A stretch of 64,000 nt of DNA from Saccharina japonica (GCA_008828725.1 MEHQ01002070.1:1-64000); one strand, 5' to 3'; positions 42,300 to 54,700 are shown, numbered from the stretch's first letter. Numbers and translations: made by a program. Notes: a model not told the origin generated them from the sequence alone.

Positions 42300-43135
42300 A
42301 AAAAAAAACTCCGATACCGTTCACGTCCCCCCACACCCGACGAGAGATATACTAACGCCATTTCGACACACGCCAACCAACTCTTGTCACCTCCCCCGTC
42401 CCCTCTCCCCCCTCGAGAGATATACCGCCATTTCGATACGCCAACTTCGTCACCGTCCCCGCCCCTCTCCAGAGAGATACCACCGCTTCAGCATGCTAAC
42501 TCCGATACCGCCCCCCCCATCCCTTGGCGGGAGACATGTCAAGCAAGGAAAAGCATGCGCTGTCAAGGGTGTAGGGGACGAAGTATTCCAAACCTAAAAC
42601 CTAGTAATTTAGTGTCAGTTACGGCAAATGTCAAGGCAAAGCTGCTGTTTGTCAAGGGTTGAACGTCCTGTCTCCCGACATCATTGCCCAAAAGAGATAA
42701 CCATTTCGACTTCTGCCGACTCCGATACCGTCCCCGAACCCATTTCAGAGATACCGCAGTTTTGACACGCCGATTCTGTTCCGTCGTCGTCACCGTCCCC
42801 CCCCACGAGCGATACCGCCATTTCGACATGCCAACTCCGATACCGTCCCCGGTCCCGCCTGGCAAGGTGTGGAAACCTCACCCCCATCGGTTGAGCACCC
42901 CTCAGAGGATGCATACCACCCTTTCCATCAGCCGACCCCGTTACCGTCCCCGTCCCCGCCCCCCTGCAGAGATACCGCCATTTCGACATGCCAACTCTGG
43001 TATGGCACCCCCCCCCGCCCCCGCCCCCCCCCCCTCCCTCCTATTATGGAGAGATAACACCACTTTGGCATGCATACCAACCCCTCCAGAGATACCGCCA
43101 TTTCCACATGTGCCAACTCCCCTCCCCGTCAAACT
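42300..43135 (+). repeat. Irregular GATACCGCCATTTCGACA minisatellite
   Basis: Units of about 55-95 bp carry GAGAGATACCGCCATTTCGA, CATGCCAACTCCGATACCG and a C-rich spacer. Interrupted by a 155-bp element at 42531-42688. Confidence 0.8.
42531..42688 (+). mobile_element. Short inverted-repeat element M
   Basis: GGGAGACATGTCAAGCAAGG to GAACGTCCTGTCTCCC. An inverted second copy lies at about 60958-61120 (GGGAGACAGGACTTTCAACC ... TTGACATGTTTCCC). Confidence 0.7.
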
Positions 43136-43347
43136 TTTCCGATACCGTTCCCCCGGACCCCCCGTGGCCTCCGCCTCTCCTACCGTATGCGCGGGCGCGC
43201 GCCGAAAAAATAAACACCGCTCGCGCTGCACAAGACAAAAAAACTATTTGGGGGAAAAAAAAAAAAATAGAAATAGAAATACTCTACGACCGGTGGGTAC
43301 ACCCATTTCCCCACCGTCCTGAAATAAAAACTTCGACAATCCCCCCC

Positions 43348-43710
43348 NNNNNNNNNNNNNNNNNNNNNNNNNNNNNNNNNNNNNNNNNNNNNNNNNNNNN
43401 NNNNNNNNNNNNNNNNNNNNNNNNNNNNNNNNNNNNNNNNNNNNNNNNNNNNNNNNNNNNNNNNNNNNNNNNNNNNNNNNNNNNNNNNNNNNNNNNNNNN
43501 NNNNNNNNNNNNNNNNNNNNNNNNNNNNNNNNNNNNNNNNNNNNNNNNNNNNNNNNNNNNNNNNNNNNNNNNNNNNNNNNNNNNNNNNNNNNNNNNNNNN
43601 NNNNNNNNNNNNNNNNNNNNNNNNNNNNNNNNNNNNNNNNNNNNNNNNNNNNNNNNNNNNNNNNNNNNNNNNNNNNNNNNNNNNNNNNNNNNNNNNNNNN
43701 NNNNNNNNNN
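43348..43710. other. Assembly gap, 363 N
   Basis: N run bounded by C runs on both sides. Confidence 0.99.
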
Positions 43711-43739
43711 CCCCCCCCCCCCTCCGCCCTCTTACTCGG

Positions 43740-43925
43740 ACTTAAGAGTGGGATATTTTTTGCAGGCTCCAAAACCAAACTGCACCTCCCACACACACAC
43801 ACAATTTTTTGGAGCCAAAATTAAAGTACAAAGGATATTAATAGTATTGACTAGAACTAAAGAAGTAAAAAGCTAGGCTATAAGGACTGAGGGGAAGGGG
43901 AAAAAAAAAAAAAAGGGGGAAAAAA

Positions 43926-43961
<36 letters not shown>

Positions 43962-44277
43962 CAAGGCCTGACTACAACACCTACCCCAGGCTCTCATACC
44001 CCCGCCCTCCCCCCCTAATCTCCGCCCAACATACAACACAAAACCCACCTCGTCCTTTGGCTATAGCTGATTGGCCGACGGGCCAGCTGATAGCTGACGG
44101 TTCAATGTACTATCCAAGCACGGCTCTCGGTGCTTCTTCCCCCCTCCGCCAGCCCTCACCTCCCCCCGCCTAGACAAGAAGGATATGAGGCCTCAACCAG
44201 CGGTGGGGACCGCTCGTTCCCCCGGCCTGGCCTGCCCGACTTAGCCTCGGGAGCAGCCGCAGCCGCAGGCAAGGGGA

Positions 44278-44329
<52 letters not shown>

Positions 44330-44600
44330 CAAAGTACAAGACTCCAAATAATAGCACAAGGCCCAAAACAGGGGAGAGGAACAGTAGGCTACTCTGACGA
44401 TCACAGTAACGGCCAAAAAAACGAACAGCCTGGGCTATTGGGGGGGGGGTTTCGTCAGCCCGGGCTTTTTGCTTTAGTTTAGTCCAACAAGAAGTATGCG
44501 AAAAACTAAACCTGCAACGCAGTACGCGTAGTGATTGCGCGACACGGTGCATTGCGTTTCGTAAAAAACACAACACAGACCGAGCGACCGCTCATGAGGG
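43740..44600. other. No supported gene; two long G runs
   Basis: G runs at about 43927-43958 and 44279-44326. A segment reading EGYEASTSGGDRSFPRPGLPD (44175-44240) is the only protein-like piece and has no splice context. Confidence 0.4.
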
Positions 44601-44705
44601 TGTGTGTGTGTGCTCATGTCGTGCACGGCCGCAGTCGTACGACCATATGACCCTCGCATCCCTGCAATGCCGAGGGACGGAGCACGTTGGGTTTCCATCA
44701 ACCAG
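44595..44705 (-). mobile_element. E element, 3' fragment
   Basis: GTGTGCTCATGTCGTGCACG to GTTGGGTTTCCATCAACCAG, then GGCAAATGAGCGC and a G run. Its 3' end carries GTGTGTGTG instead of the usual homopolymer. Confidence 0.7.
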
Positions 44706-44734
44706 GCAAATGAGCGCGGGGGGGGGGGGGGGGG

Positions 44735-45826
44735 ACACACAGTCGGAAAAAAAAAAAAAATGAACGAACCTGAACACTAGTCGAACAAAAAAAAGGGTCT
44801 CCACGTTTTTTTTTTTTTTTTGCATTTCGAGCCCCCGTTCTTTCGCCGCTCTTGTTACATATAGGGCAACGCAATAAATCATTTACAGGCCACCACGCGC
44901 CTGCCTGTACATGCCCGCAAGAGACAGAGAACAAGCCGCTCCGTACAGAAAAAAAAAAAGACGACGAAAGCTGAAACGAATGAATGAATGCACATCATTC
45001 GAAACAAAAAAAAAACAGGGTTCTCACGCATACATGTCCCCCCAACGATTTTCCCTCCCCCGTCCCCCGTTCCTAGGCCCTCCAATTGCTGTCTCTGGAA
45101 GCGGCCACAACATAAATCAAATAAATTCAATTCATTTGAGAGGCTGCTGGTCCATATGCATGGAAAAGTCCACCTCACAAAGCGGTGTTTAGTAGTAGGA
45201 TGCAGCTCTCACCCTTCATGCGACTCGCGCAGCAAAACCTCACGTTTCGCTTCGCGCTTGGTGCAAAGCAATGTCTGCCTGGTTGGTGAAAAACCCAACG
45301 AGCTCCGCCCCGGCACTGTAGGTGTGCGAGGGTCTATGGTCATACGTTACTACAGCCATGCACGACATCAGTACCCCCCCCCCCTCCCCTCCCCAAGCAC
45401 GCCTCCTGCTTACCCGGGTAACCCGCGATATGCCCGGCCTCTCCACCACCGCATGCGTACAGCGTAGCCAGCGCATCGTCCACAACATCTCGAACGAAAT
45501 AACGGGCCATCCAAGGAGTTTTCCCCCACCAATCACAAACGCTCGTTCAAAAGAGATTGGGCAATCAGAAACAAAAAAACACACACAAACACACCTGGCA
45601 CCAGATGCCGGTTCGGCAGGCAAACACACACACCAGCGTCAAGCAGGGACGGAAGGCAGGCGGAGGCGGAAGGGAAGCGGGGACGGGGGGGATGGCAAGG
45701 CAGAGGGATATGTACTCATCATGCCACGCATGGCCGTAGTAAGCGAATCGCCACCGGGGGGAGGCAAGCAGGGGGGGGGGGGGGAACCGACATTCCCCCC
45801 CCCTAACTAACGCTTGGAGCGACTGC
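44735..45826 (+). repeat. Inverted-duplication arm A
   Basis: Nearly identical, inverted, to 50436-51513 (A'). Shared marks in order: CACAGTCGG, GAACGAACCTGAACAC, the E copy at 45085-45380, a GGCAGGCAAACACACACACC stretch, CTAACTAACGCTTGG. The match ends exactly 9 bases inside the coding end of the gene copy at 50450, then diverges. Confidence 0.9.
45085..45380 (+). mobile_element. E element, older divergent copy inside arm A
   Basis: CCAATTGCTGTCTCTGGAAG to CATGCACGACATCAGTACC and a C run. The inverted duplicate is at 50872-51172, so this insertion predates the duplication. Confidence 0.75.
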
Positions 45827-45839
45827 GCACACGACACGG

Positions 45840-46500
45840 CGCGCAGCAAACTACACATACCGTGCGAGCAACTCGCACTGCTGTTTACCGCGCGCTCAAA
45901 CCTACGTAAACCAAAAGGTTAGTAAAGGGGGGGCGCGGGGGGGGGGCTACCTCGTCACTATTTAGGTCGCTACGGACACCTGCGGGTCTCTCTCTCTGTT
46001 AAGAACGGTCTGCAGAACAGTCCGATACGCTCTCTACCAAAATACGGCGTGTAAACAGGCGGCTTCTGAGTCCAACGTGGGTGGGGTTCTGATCACAACA
46101 CTAGCCCACCCAGAACACTACGTACTCGCTACCACCAAGCAGAAAAAAACAAAAAAACAAGAAAAAACATACACACACATACAGATACACAAGAAGACTT
46201 CAAACCTTCGACAGGGCTGCACTACGTTCCTACGCACCACGCCCTCCTGGCGGTGGCTGTGCGACGACTGATAAATAATTCCCACTATTAAATAGTTAAA
46301 TAGTTAAATAGCTACGGTGAATGAATGAAGGTCAAGGGCAACGGCCGCGGGTGGGTGGGCGGTCTTGATATCTCCCAAAGAAGTTAGGCCAGCTTCTTCC
46401 CCCGACAAGCAGAGCAAAAAACACAAAAAAGGAGTAGGAACACGTCAGGAGGAGAAGAAGGCTGCGTACGTAGCCCGGTCGACCGAGCCGCGACCGGCCA
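45840..46500. other. No supported gene
   Basis: Unique-looking sequence between arm A and the CAAT tract. A Lys-rich plus segment (46365-46500, ...SSPDKQSKKHKKGVGTRQEE...) could be coding but has no clear splice sites. Confidence 0.35.
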
Positions 46501-46830
46501 AACGAACGAACGAACTAATCAATCATTCGATCAATCCACCCAACTCACCAACCGGCCAACCAATCATCACTCAACCAAACCAATCAAATATGTGAACCAC
46601 CCAACTCGATCCATCAACCAATCACTCGCTCAATCAATCAATCCATCAATCAACCAATCAATTCACAAATCAATCAATTACTCAATCAATCAATCAATCA
46701 ATCAATCCATCAATCAATCCATCAATCAATCCATCAATCAACGAATCAATCAACGAATCAATCAATCAATCAATCAACCGGCGAACCAACGAACCAACGA
46801 ATCAACCAACAAATCAACCAACCATCGCCT
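46500..46830 (+). repeat. (CAAT)n / (CAATCAAT) tract
   Basis: Tetranucleotide ATCA repeats with CCATC and ACGA interruptions. Gives the Asn/Gln/Ser/Ile ORFs in this stretch. Confidence 0.9.
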
Positions 46831-46907
46831 TCGCAGGCCACGCGCCTTTTTAACACCGGCCGCGAGAGCCACAGCCCGAAAAAAAAAAAACCCCGACGAA
46901 GCTGAAC

Positions 46908-47064
46908 TAGGGGGGGTCTCTAAAACCAAGTTAAAAAAGGGAACAACAAAAAGGAAAAAAATGGTTTTCGCTCATTTCGTCCTGTGATCACAGCGATCCG
47001 GTTTGTTTTTCATTCTGACCTTCCTACGGGTGTGGTGTCGTTTTCTCTTTTTTTTTTTACGCCC
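46908..47064 (+). mobile_element. PAL element, right arm only
   Basis: CTAGGGGGGGTCTCTAAAAC, then TTTCGCTCATTTCGTCCTGT, GATCACAGCGATCCGGTTTG and CATTCTGACCTTCCTACG, to TTACGCCCC. Confidence 0.75.
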
Positions 47065-48027
47065 CTGAGTGACTGTAAATTTCCCGGAAACTTTCCCGAA
47101 AGATCCTACCGGATGAAAAGTGGAAACTACTGGCTTGTATTTCTCTAAGACGAAGAAGGACATTATTTGTGAGTGGGCCAAATGCCGAGGGGCAGAAACA
47201 ACGTTTTTAGCCCTGTTGAGACTTGAAAGGAGAAAGCTGTGGACCGAAGCTCCATGAGTAGGGTGAGACCACTGTCACTGATTTTACTCGTAATGGTTTA
47301 GGGGATTAGAGTTCCTCACGAGCTGACCGGACGAGAGATTGCCGGGTTCAACGTTGAGTAGGCGTTGATTTATTGCTGTCTACCCCCCTATAAGCAGAGC
47401 CACAGTCGTATGGGAAAGCTGGCCGGACGAAGATCGAGAGATCATCGTGAACGCGCGCGCGTCTAAAGAGGCAAGGATTTTCGTTAATTCCTGTCTATAA
47501 GGATGGGGACAGAGATCTGCCATGCGCTTTCCGGCCGCAAGAAGAAGTCTTGACTTGCCCTGACTTGACTTGGCTGGACTTGAATTGCCTAGCCTAGCCT
47601 TGCCTTTTCTTGCCTCTTGTCTAGTCTTGCCCTTACGTGCCTTCCCCTGCGTTCCCTTCCCTTGTCTTCCCTTGCCTCGCCTTGCCTTGCCTTGCCTTGC
47701 CTCGCTTCCCTTGCCCCGACTTGACACAGAGGAAGCATCGTCGCGGCTGCTCAAGCGAGAAGCGAAGGTAGCGCGGAGGTGGAGCGAGCGTGCCGGGCGC
47801 TTGGCGAGGAGCGGGACGAGAGGGTCGGCGGAGTCGCCGCTGTCAAGGTGTGTGGTACCGCCACCAACTGCTGCTCGATAACCAAAAAACAAACAAACAA
47901 ACAAAAAACACGACGGTCACATCGTTAACGACAATAACATCGATCACATCAACATCAACAACAACAGGGACACTGCCAACACCAACGACAACAACATTGA
48001 TCGCATAAAACATCAACAGCGTTTGTT

Positions 48028-48243
48028 TGTTTTTTTTCATGATCCCATTTCTTATCTTTGCCCTCCCTTTCTCTTCTCGTCCTATGACTGCTGTAGTCGT
48101 AAATCAGATCCGGGGTCACAAAAGTAGGCTCTTCTCTCTCCTCCCCACTAAGGTTCTTGCGTTGTATTTTTACCGCGAGAAGACTCGAGCCCTTCCTTCC
48201 CCCGTCGACTCGCATCGAATTGCGCCTGCCTACCCACGCTACA
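48028..48243 (-). mobile_element. SINE-1 copy in arm B
   Basis: Minus: GCGTGGGTAGGCAGGCGCAA to GGATCTGATTTACGACTACA and GGGATCATG plus A's. Head truncated. The same insertion occurs in arm B'. Confidence 0.75.
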
Positions 48244-48829
48244 CAAAGACACCCACAACATCAAGGACAGCACCATCGATCGCAGAAACAACAACATGAA
48301 CAACAGCAACGACACCCACAACATGAACGACGCCAACATCGATGATATGGACATTTCAATATCATGACAACAATGTTAACACCAGCGATTCATGGACAAC
48401 AATGACAAACCAGCGAGCATAACGGTGACCAAATGTTTGTTTTTATCATTTGATACAGGAAAACCTGCGCTGCAAGCTGGAACAGTTGACTACCATGTAT
48501 GAAGAGGTGGACTCGAGACTCGCGGGCTTGGAGAAGGCCTACGCAAAGGCGGAAACGAGGTAAGAAAGTGATACGCAAACACACATTCGGCTGAAAGCAT
48601 TCGCTGTGTACCAGGCATGTCGCTCCGACGGAAACAAGAACAAGCCCCTGTGCGCTGATAATGCCTCGTTCTCCTCCTCCTCCTCCTCCTCGAGTGATCC
48701 GCCTCTTAGAGAATAAAAATACATAGACCAGACTAAAATAAACGCATTTTTTATTTGTGTGTCTTGCCCCCGTTCAATTATCACCCCTCACCCCGCCCGA
48801 CTCCACCCCACTGCGCCCCATCCCCAGTT

Positions 48830-49125
48830 CACCCCAACCCCAACCAACCTTACCTTACCCGACCCAACCCTACCCTACCGTCACGCACCTACCCTACATA
48901 CGCTACCCTACCTTACACTACCCTACCCCACTCCACCCCTCTCAACTGCCCCGTACCCCCATCCAACCCCACCCCACCCGGCGCCACCCTACCACCAACA
49001 CAACACAACACATCATAACACAATCCAACCCAACACAACCCAACACAACACAACCCAACACACGAAACACAACTCCAACACCTAACCCAAACCCAACCCA
49101 ACCCAACCCAACTCCACCAACCCAC
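48830..49125 (+). repeat. (CCTAC)n / (CCAACA)n intronic tract
   Basis: CTACCCTACC and AACACAACCC repeats; the inverted counterpart is at 51855-52160. Confidence 0.85.
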
Positions 49126-49163
49126 CAACCCACCCACAAAACCACATAACTACACCAATCAAC

Positions 49164-49490
49164 AGACCGGTCGCCCCGGTGGGCTAGCAGGTAACCACGA
49201 AGCCTGTAGCGTCGAAGAGCGAGTTCGAGCCCCGCCGAGTGCATGCTCTTAGGACTTTTTCTGCAAAAATATCTTGATAGCGGAAAGCGCGAGAGCGTGA
49301 GTTGGCAAAATTCGATGAAATCGACGAGCGTTGGGAAGGCTGAACCCTCTGCGCGATAAAAATCAAGGCAAGAACCGTAGTGGGGGAGGAGGGAGAGGAG
49401 CCTACTTTGTTACCCCGGATCTGAGTTACGACTAGGGAGGGAGAGGCGGAAGTGCGAAGATAATAAATGGGATGGAAAAAAAAAAAAAAC
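49164..49490 (+). mobile_element. SINE-1 copy, full length with A tail
   Basis: GGTCGCCCCGGTGGGCTAGC, B box GAGTTCGAGCCC, then AAGAACCGTAGTGGGGGAGG, GGATCTGAGTTACGACTAGG, and GGATGG followed by about 14 A. Confidence 0.8.
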
Positions 49491-50012
49491 AACCAGACAA
49501 CCAACACAGCACAACATAACACAACATAACCCAAGACGACACCCTACCATACTCTTAACCCACCCTACTCCGCCGCTTGACCTCTCTCGTTGCTTGCCGC
49601 CGAACGAACGAACGAACAAACGAATGACAAAACATATATATATAATCAGCTGAGAAATAGAGCAAGGGCTGACCACCAGAAAGCGACGGAAAAGGAGGAG
49701 CGAGGAGTGCGACGCCGCATCCGTGCCCTGATGCTGGAACACGGAGGAAAGGGTGGCGGTAGCGGAGGCATCGGTGGTGGCGGTGGCGGTGGTGGGGGTG
49801 GTGGGGGGGGAGGTGGGGGTAGCGTAAGTAACCTTTCGGGTTCGTCGGTGACGACGACTTCGGCGAAAGCCGGGGAAGGCGGCGGTGGGGGCGGGGGCGG
49901 GGGCGGGGACCGGTCCGCGCCTCAGTCCGCAGAACTGTTCTTCGACCAGGAGGACGAATGGTTGGCGGCGGAGGATAACAGAAAGCACCAGCTTCAACAG
50001 CAGCAGCAGCAG

Positions 50013-50044
<32 letters not shown>

Positions 50045-50057
50045 GCAGCAACAGCAA

Positions 50058-50089
<32 letters not shown>

Positions 50090-50435
50090 ACAACAACAGC
50101 AGCAGCAGCAAAAACGTCAGCAAAAACAACACCAGCAGCAGCAGCAACCGAGACGGCGCTCTGCCCACTCGAGTCGAGACCCAGCGGCCGTGGCAGCAAC
50201 CGCAGCAGCAGCGGCAGCAGCAGCAGTGGCGGCGGCTGATGCGGCCGCCGCCGCCGCTGCCCACGACCAGCTCAAGAAGCAGGTCGATAAGGGTCGCCGT
50301 CGGTCTGCCGGGTCCGTCGGTAGCATCGAGGGTGCCGGTGGTGGCGGTGTTGGTGGTGGTGGAGGCGGTGGTGGGGCAGGGGGGGGGTCAGGCCCAGTGG
50401 TAACCGCCACTCGCAGGAGGCGGCGATCAAGTGTC

Positions 50436-51513
50436 GACCCCAAGCGTTAGTTAGGGGGGGGAAATGTCGGTTCACCCCCCCCCCCTGCTTGCCTCCCCCC
50501 GGTGGCGATTCGCTTACTACGGCCATGCGTGGCATGATGAGTACATATCCCTCTGCCTTGCCATCCCCCCCGTCCCCGCTTCCCTTCCGCCTCCGCCTGC
50601 CTTCCGTCCCTGCTTGACGCTGGTGTGTGTGTTTGCCTGCCGAACCGGCATCTGGTGCCCGGTGTGTTTGTGTGTGTTTTTTTGTTTCTGATTGCCCAAT
50701 CTCTTTTGAACGAGCGTTTGTGATTGGTGGGGGAAAACTCCTTGGATGGCCCGTTATTTCGTTCGAGATGTTGTGGACGATGCGCTGGCTACGCTGTACG
50801 CATGCGGTGGTGGAGAGGCCGGGCATATCGCGGGTTACCCGGGTAAGCAGGAGGCGTGCTTGGGGAGGGGAGGGGGGGGGGGTACTGATGTCGTGCATGG
50901 CTGTAGTAACGTATGACCATAGACCCTCGCACACCTACAGTGCCGGGGCGGAGCTCGTTGGGTTTTTCACCAACCAGGCAGACATTGCTTTGCACCAAGC
51001 GCGAAGCGAAACGTGAGGTTTTGCTGCGCGAGTCGCATGAAGGGTGAGAGCTGCATCCTACTACTAAACACCGCTTTGTGAGGTGGACTTTTCCATGCAT
51101 ATGGACCAGCAGCCTCTCAAATGAATTGAATTTATTTGATTTATGTGTGGCCGCTTCCAGAGACAGCAATTGGAGGGCCTAGGAACGGGGGACGGGGGAG
51201 GGAAAATCGTTGGGGGGACATGTATGCGTGAGAACCCTGTTTTTTTTTTGTTTCGAATGATGTGCATTCATTCATTCGTTTCAGCTCGTCGTCTTTTTTT
51301 TTTCTGTACGGAGCGGCTTGTTCTCTGTCTCTTGCGGGCATGTACAGGCAGGCGCGTGGTGGCCTGTAAATGATTATTGCGTTGCCTATATGTAACAAGA
51401 GCGGCGAAAGAAAGGGGGCTCGAAATGCAAAAAAAAAAAAAAAAACGTGGAGACCCTTTTTTTGTTCGACTAGTGTTCAGGTTCGTTCATTTTTTTTTTT
51501 TTTCCGACTGTGT
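50436..51513 (-). repeat. Inverted-duplication arm A'
   Basis: Reverse complement of 44735-45826. Begins in the last 15 bases of the 50450 coding end and leaves the homology at GACTGTGT near 51513. Confidence 0.9.
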
Positions 51514-51579
51514 CTTTTTCGCGCATGTAAAACGCACGGAGGCGCGTGCGTGATCTGTAAAGATGCATGGGTTGGGTGG

Positions 51580-51622
51580 GGTAACGAGGAGGGGGGGGGG
51601 GGGTGGGGGGGGGGGGCGGGCG
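51580..51622 (+). repeat. G-rich run at a possible join
   Basis: Nearly uninterrupted G's between arm A' and the 51.7-kb exon. The most likely place for a false join, if there is one. Confidence 0.6.
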
Positions 51623-51734
51623 TGGAAGCTCTCAATTTTTTGTCGTTGGATGAGGATAAAATAACGAGATGATAAAGGAGGAATCGATTATCTGTCCGAG
51701 GTGTGTGTAGTATGAGCAGCTATGAATATCACAC

Positions 51735-54700
51735 CTTGGTTAGGGTGGAGATGAAGAGCACATTTCTCGACTCGAACCGCATCCGGCAGCTCCGCAGGTC
51801 CTGCTCGTCGGTAAATCGCGCGCGAACATCATGTGAGATACGTAGGACGTCAAAGTCAGTTGGGTTGGGTTAGGTTGGGTTGGGTTGGGTTGGGTTGGGT
51901 TGGGTTAGGTTGGATTGTGTTACGGTGTGTTCTGTTGTGTTGGGTTGTGTTGGGTTGTGTTGGGTTGTGTTGTGTTGGGTTGTGTTGGGTTGGATTGTGT
52001 TATGATGTGTTGTGTTGTGTTGGTGTAGGGTGGCGCCGGGTGGGGTGGGGTTGGATGGGGGTACGGTGCAGTTGAGAGGGGTGGAGTGGGGTAGCGTAGT
52101 GTAAGGTAGGGTAGCGTATGTAGGGTAGGGTGCGTGACGGTAGGGTAGGGTGGGGTGCGGTAAGGTAAGGTTGGTTGGGGTTGGGGTGAACTGGGGATGG
52201 GGCGCAGTGGGGTGGAGTCGGGCGGGGTGAGGGGTGATAATTGAACGGGGGCAAGACACACAAATAAAAAATGCGTTTATTTTAGTCTGGTCTATGTATT
52301 TTTATTCTCTAAGAGGCGGATCACTCGAGGAGGAGGAGGAGGAGGAGAACGAGGCATTATCAGCGCACAGGGGCTTGTTCTTGTTTCCGTCGGAGCGACA
52401 TGCCTGGTACACAGCGAATGCTGTCAGCCGAATGTGTGTTTGCGTATCACTTTCTTACCTCGTTTTCCGCCTTTGCGTAGGCCTTCTCCAAGCCCGCGAG
52501 TCTCGAGTCCACCTCTTCATACATGGTAGTCAACTGTTCCAGCTTGCAGCGCAGGTTTTCCTGTATCAAATGATAAAAACAAACATTTGGTCACCGTTAT
52601 GCTCGCTGGTTTGTCATTGTTGTCCATGAATCGCTGGTGTTAACATTGTTGTCATGATATTGAAATGTCCATATCATCGATGTTGGCGTCGTTCATGTTG
52701 TGGGTGTCGTTGCTGTTGTTCATGTTGTTGTTTCTGCGATCGATGGTGCTGTCCTTGATGTTGTGGGTGTCTTTGTGTAGCGTGGGTAGGCAGGCGCAAT
52801 TCGATGCGAGTCGACGGGGGAAGGAAGGGCTCGAGTCTTCTCGCGGTAAAAATACAACGCAAGAACCTTAGTGGGGAGGAGAGAGAAGAGCCTACTTTTG
52901 TGACCCCGGATCTGATTTACGACTACAGCAGTCATAGGACGGAGAGAGAAAGGGAGGGCAAAGATAAGAAATGGGATCATGAAAAAAAACAAACAAACGC
53001 TGTTGATGTTGATGCGATCAATGTTGTTGTCGTTGGTGTTGGCAGTGTCCCTGTTGTTGTTGATGTTGATGTGATCGATGTTATTGTCGTTAACGATGTG
53101 ACCGTCGTGTTTTTTGTTTGTTTGTTTGTTTTTTGGTTATCGAGCAGCAGTTTGGTGGCGGTACCACACACCTTGACAGCGGCGACTCCGCCGACCCTCT
53201 CGTCCCGCTCCTCGCCAAGCGCCCGGCACGCTCGCTCCACCTCCGCGCTTACCTTCGCTTCTCGCTGGAGCAGCCGCGACGATGCTTCCTCTGTGTCAAG
53301 TCGGGGCAAGGGAAGCGAGGCAAGGCAAGGCAAGGCAAGGCGAGGCAAGGGAAGACAAGGGAAGGGAACGCAGGGGAAGGCACGTAAGGGCAAGACTAGA
53401 CAAGAGGCAAGAAAAGGCAAGGCTAGGCTAGGCAATTCAAGTCCAGCCAAGTCAAGTCAGGGCAAGTCAAGAATTCTTCTTGCGGCCGGAAAGCGCATGG
53501 CAGATCTCTGTCCCCATCCTTATAGACAGGAATTAACGAAAATCCTTGCCTCTTTAGACGCGCGCGCGTTCACGATGATCTCTCGATCTTCGTCCGGCCA
53601 GCTTTCCCATACGACTGTGGCTCTGCTTATAGGGGGGTAGACAGCAATAAATCAACGCCTACCCAACGTTGAGCCCGGCAAGCTCTCGTCCGGCCAGCTC
53701 GTGGGAGGTTCCAACTCCCCAAACCATTTAAATAAAACCTCTTCAGCTTGTGACAGTGAAGGCAAGTCAAGACTTTCAGATAAGACGCGTCAGCCAAGTC
53801 GAGTCAAGTCCAGGCAAGCCAAAGTCACATCAAGTCAAGCGAAGCCGGCAAAAAGTCAAGCCAAGGTTTGGTGGCTGGTCAATAAACCGTGTACGAGCAG
53901 AAAAATCAGCTTTCGCCCCCCGCCCGTGCCGGAACGGCTCCTTGCATCGTACCAGCAACTCGTGACAACCAATCTATAAATTGTCCCAGCCCCCTCACCC
54001 ACGCGGCGGCTGTTGCCCGTAATCGTCAAAGCTTGACCGCCATTTTTTTTTTTCCTGTCTGAAGTCTTTCTTAACCTCCCAAGAACGGGTCCCACATATT
54101 TGGGTACAAACTACTTGGAATTAGTGTGGGATTTTTTTTCAGTTTTGAATGGGTTATATAAGAGGGTCGAGAAACCACACAGCCCTCCCGAAGACACCAA
54201 TACCACGGCCAACAACAACAACAACAACAACAACAAAACGCCAACTCCGCCAACCTCAAAGACACAGCCGTGGCGTGCAGCGCAAAAGTACCCACTTCTG
54301 CGTCCACACTGGGTGGCGCTACCGCAGTACAGGACACCTATATACGTAATAAGAAACAGGCTAACACGAAAGCCAGGCTGATATTTAGAGGGGGAAAAAC
54401 AAAAAAAAATCGGGAGTCGTCATCTTGAAATCACTTCTGCGTCCACACTGGGTGGCGCTACCGCAGTACAGGACACCTATATACGTAATAAGAAACAGGC
54501 TAGCACGAAAGCCAGGCTGATATTTAGAGGGGGAAAAACAAAAAAAATCGGGAGTCGTCATCTTGAAATTACTGTAGAAAGCACCCTCTCTCAGATAAGA
54601 AATCCAGCCTGGGCCAGATTTCCTGTTTCTTATTTAGGTGTCATGTACTGTATGTACTGTAAGCGCGGCACGCTACGTATGTTTCGGCCGAGGGAAGACT

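Larger units (their letters stand above)
47317..49125 (+). repeat. Inverted-duplication arm B
   Basis: Inverted near-copy of 51853-53705 (B'). Both carry two coding exons, one SINE-1 copy, CCTTGCCTTGCC pyrimidine tracts and a CCCTACC/CCCAACAC tract. B differs from B' by a 1-bp deletion in each exon. Confidence 0.9.
47730..50450 (+). pseudogene. Coiled-coil/polyQ gene, plus-strand copy (two frameshifted exons plus intact last exon)
   Basis: Exons 47730-47847 and 48459-48559 correspond to minus-strand exons 53290-53172 and 52560-52459. Each is one base shorter (118 against 119, 101 against 102), breaking the frame twice. The last exon, 49650-50450, is intact: acceptor TATAATCAG, phase 0, TAG stop. 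It encodes 266 residues: a charged helical start (ADHQKATEKEERGVRRRIRA), Gly-rich linkers, an acidic FFDQEDEWLAAEDN motif, a polyQ tract at about 50000-50150, an Ala-rich stretch and an Arg/Ser end (RRRRRSSVDPKR). The exon equivalent to 51800-51735 is absent; a SINE-1 lies in its place. Either a decayed duplicate or an assembly mosaic: the last exon may belong to the intact minus-strand gene. No family recognised. Confidence 0.6.
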
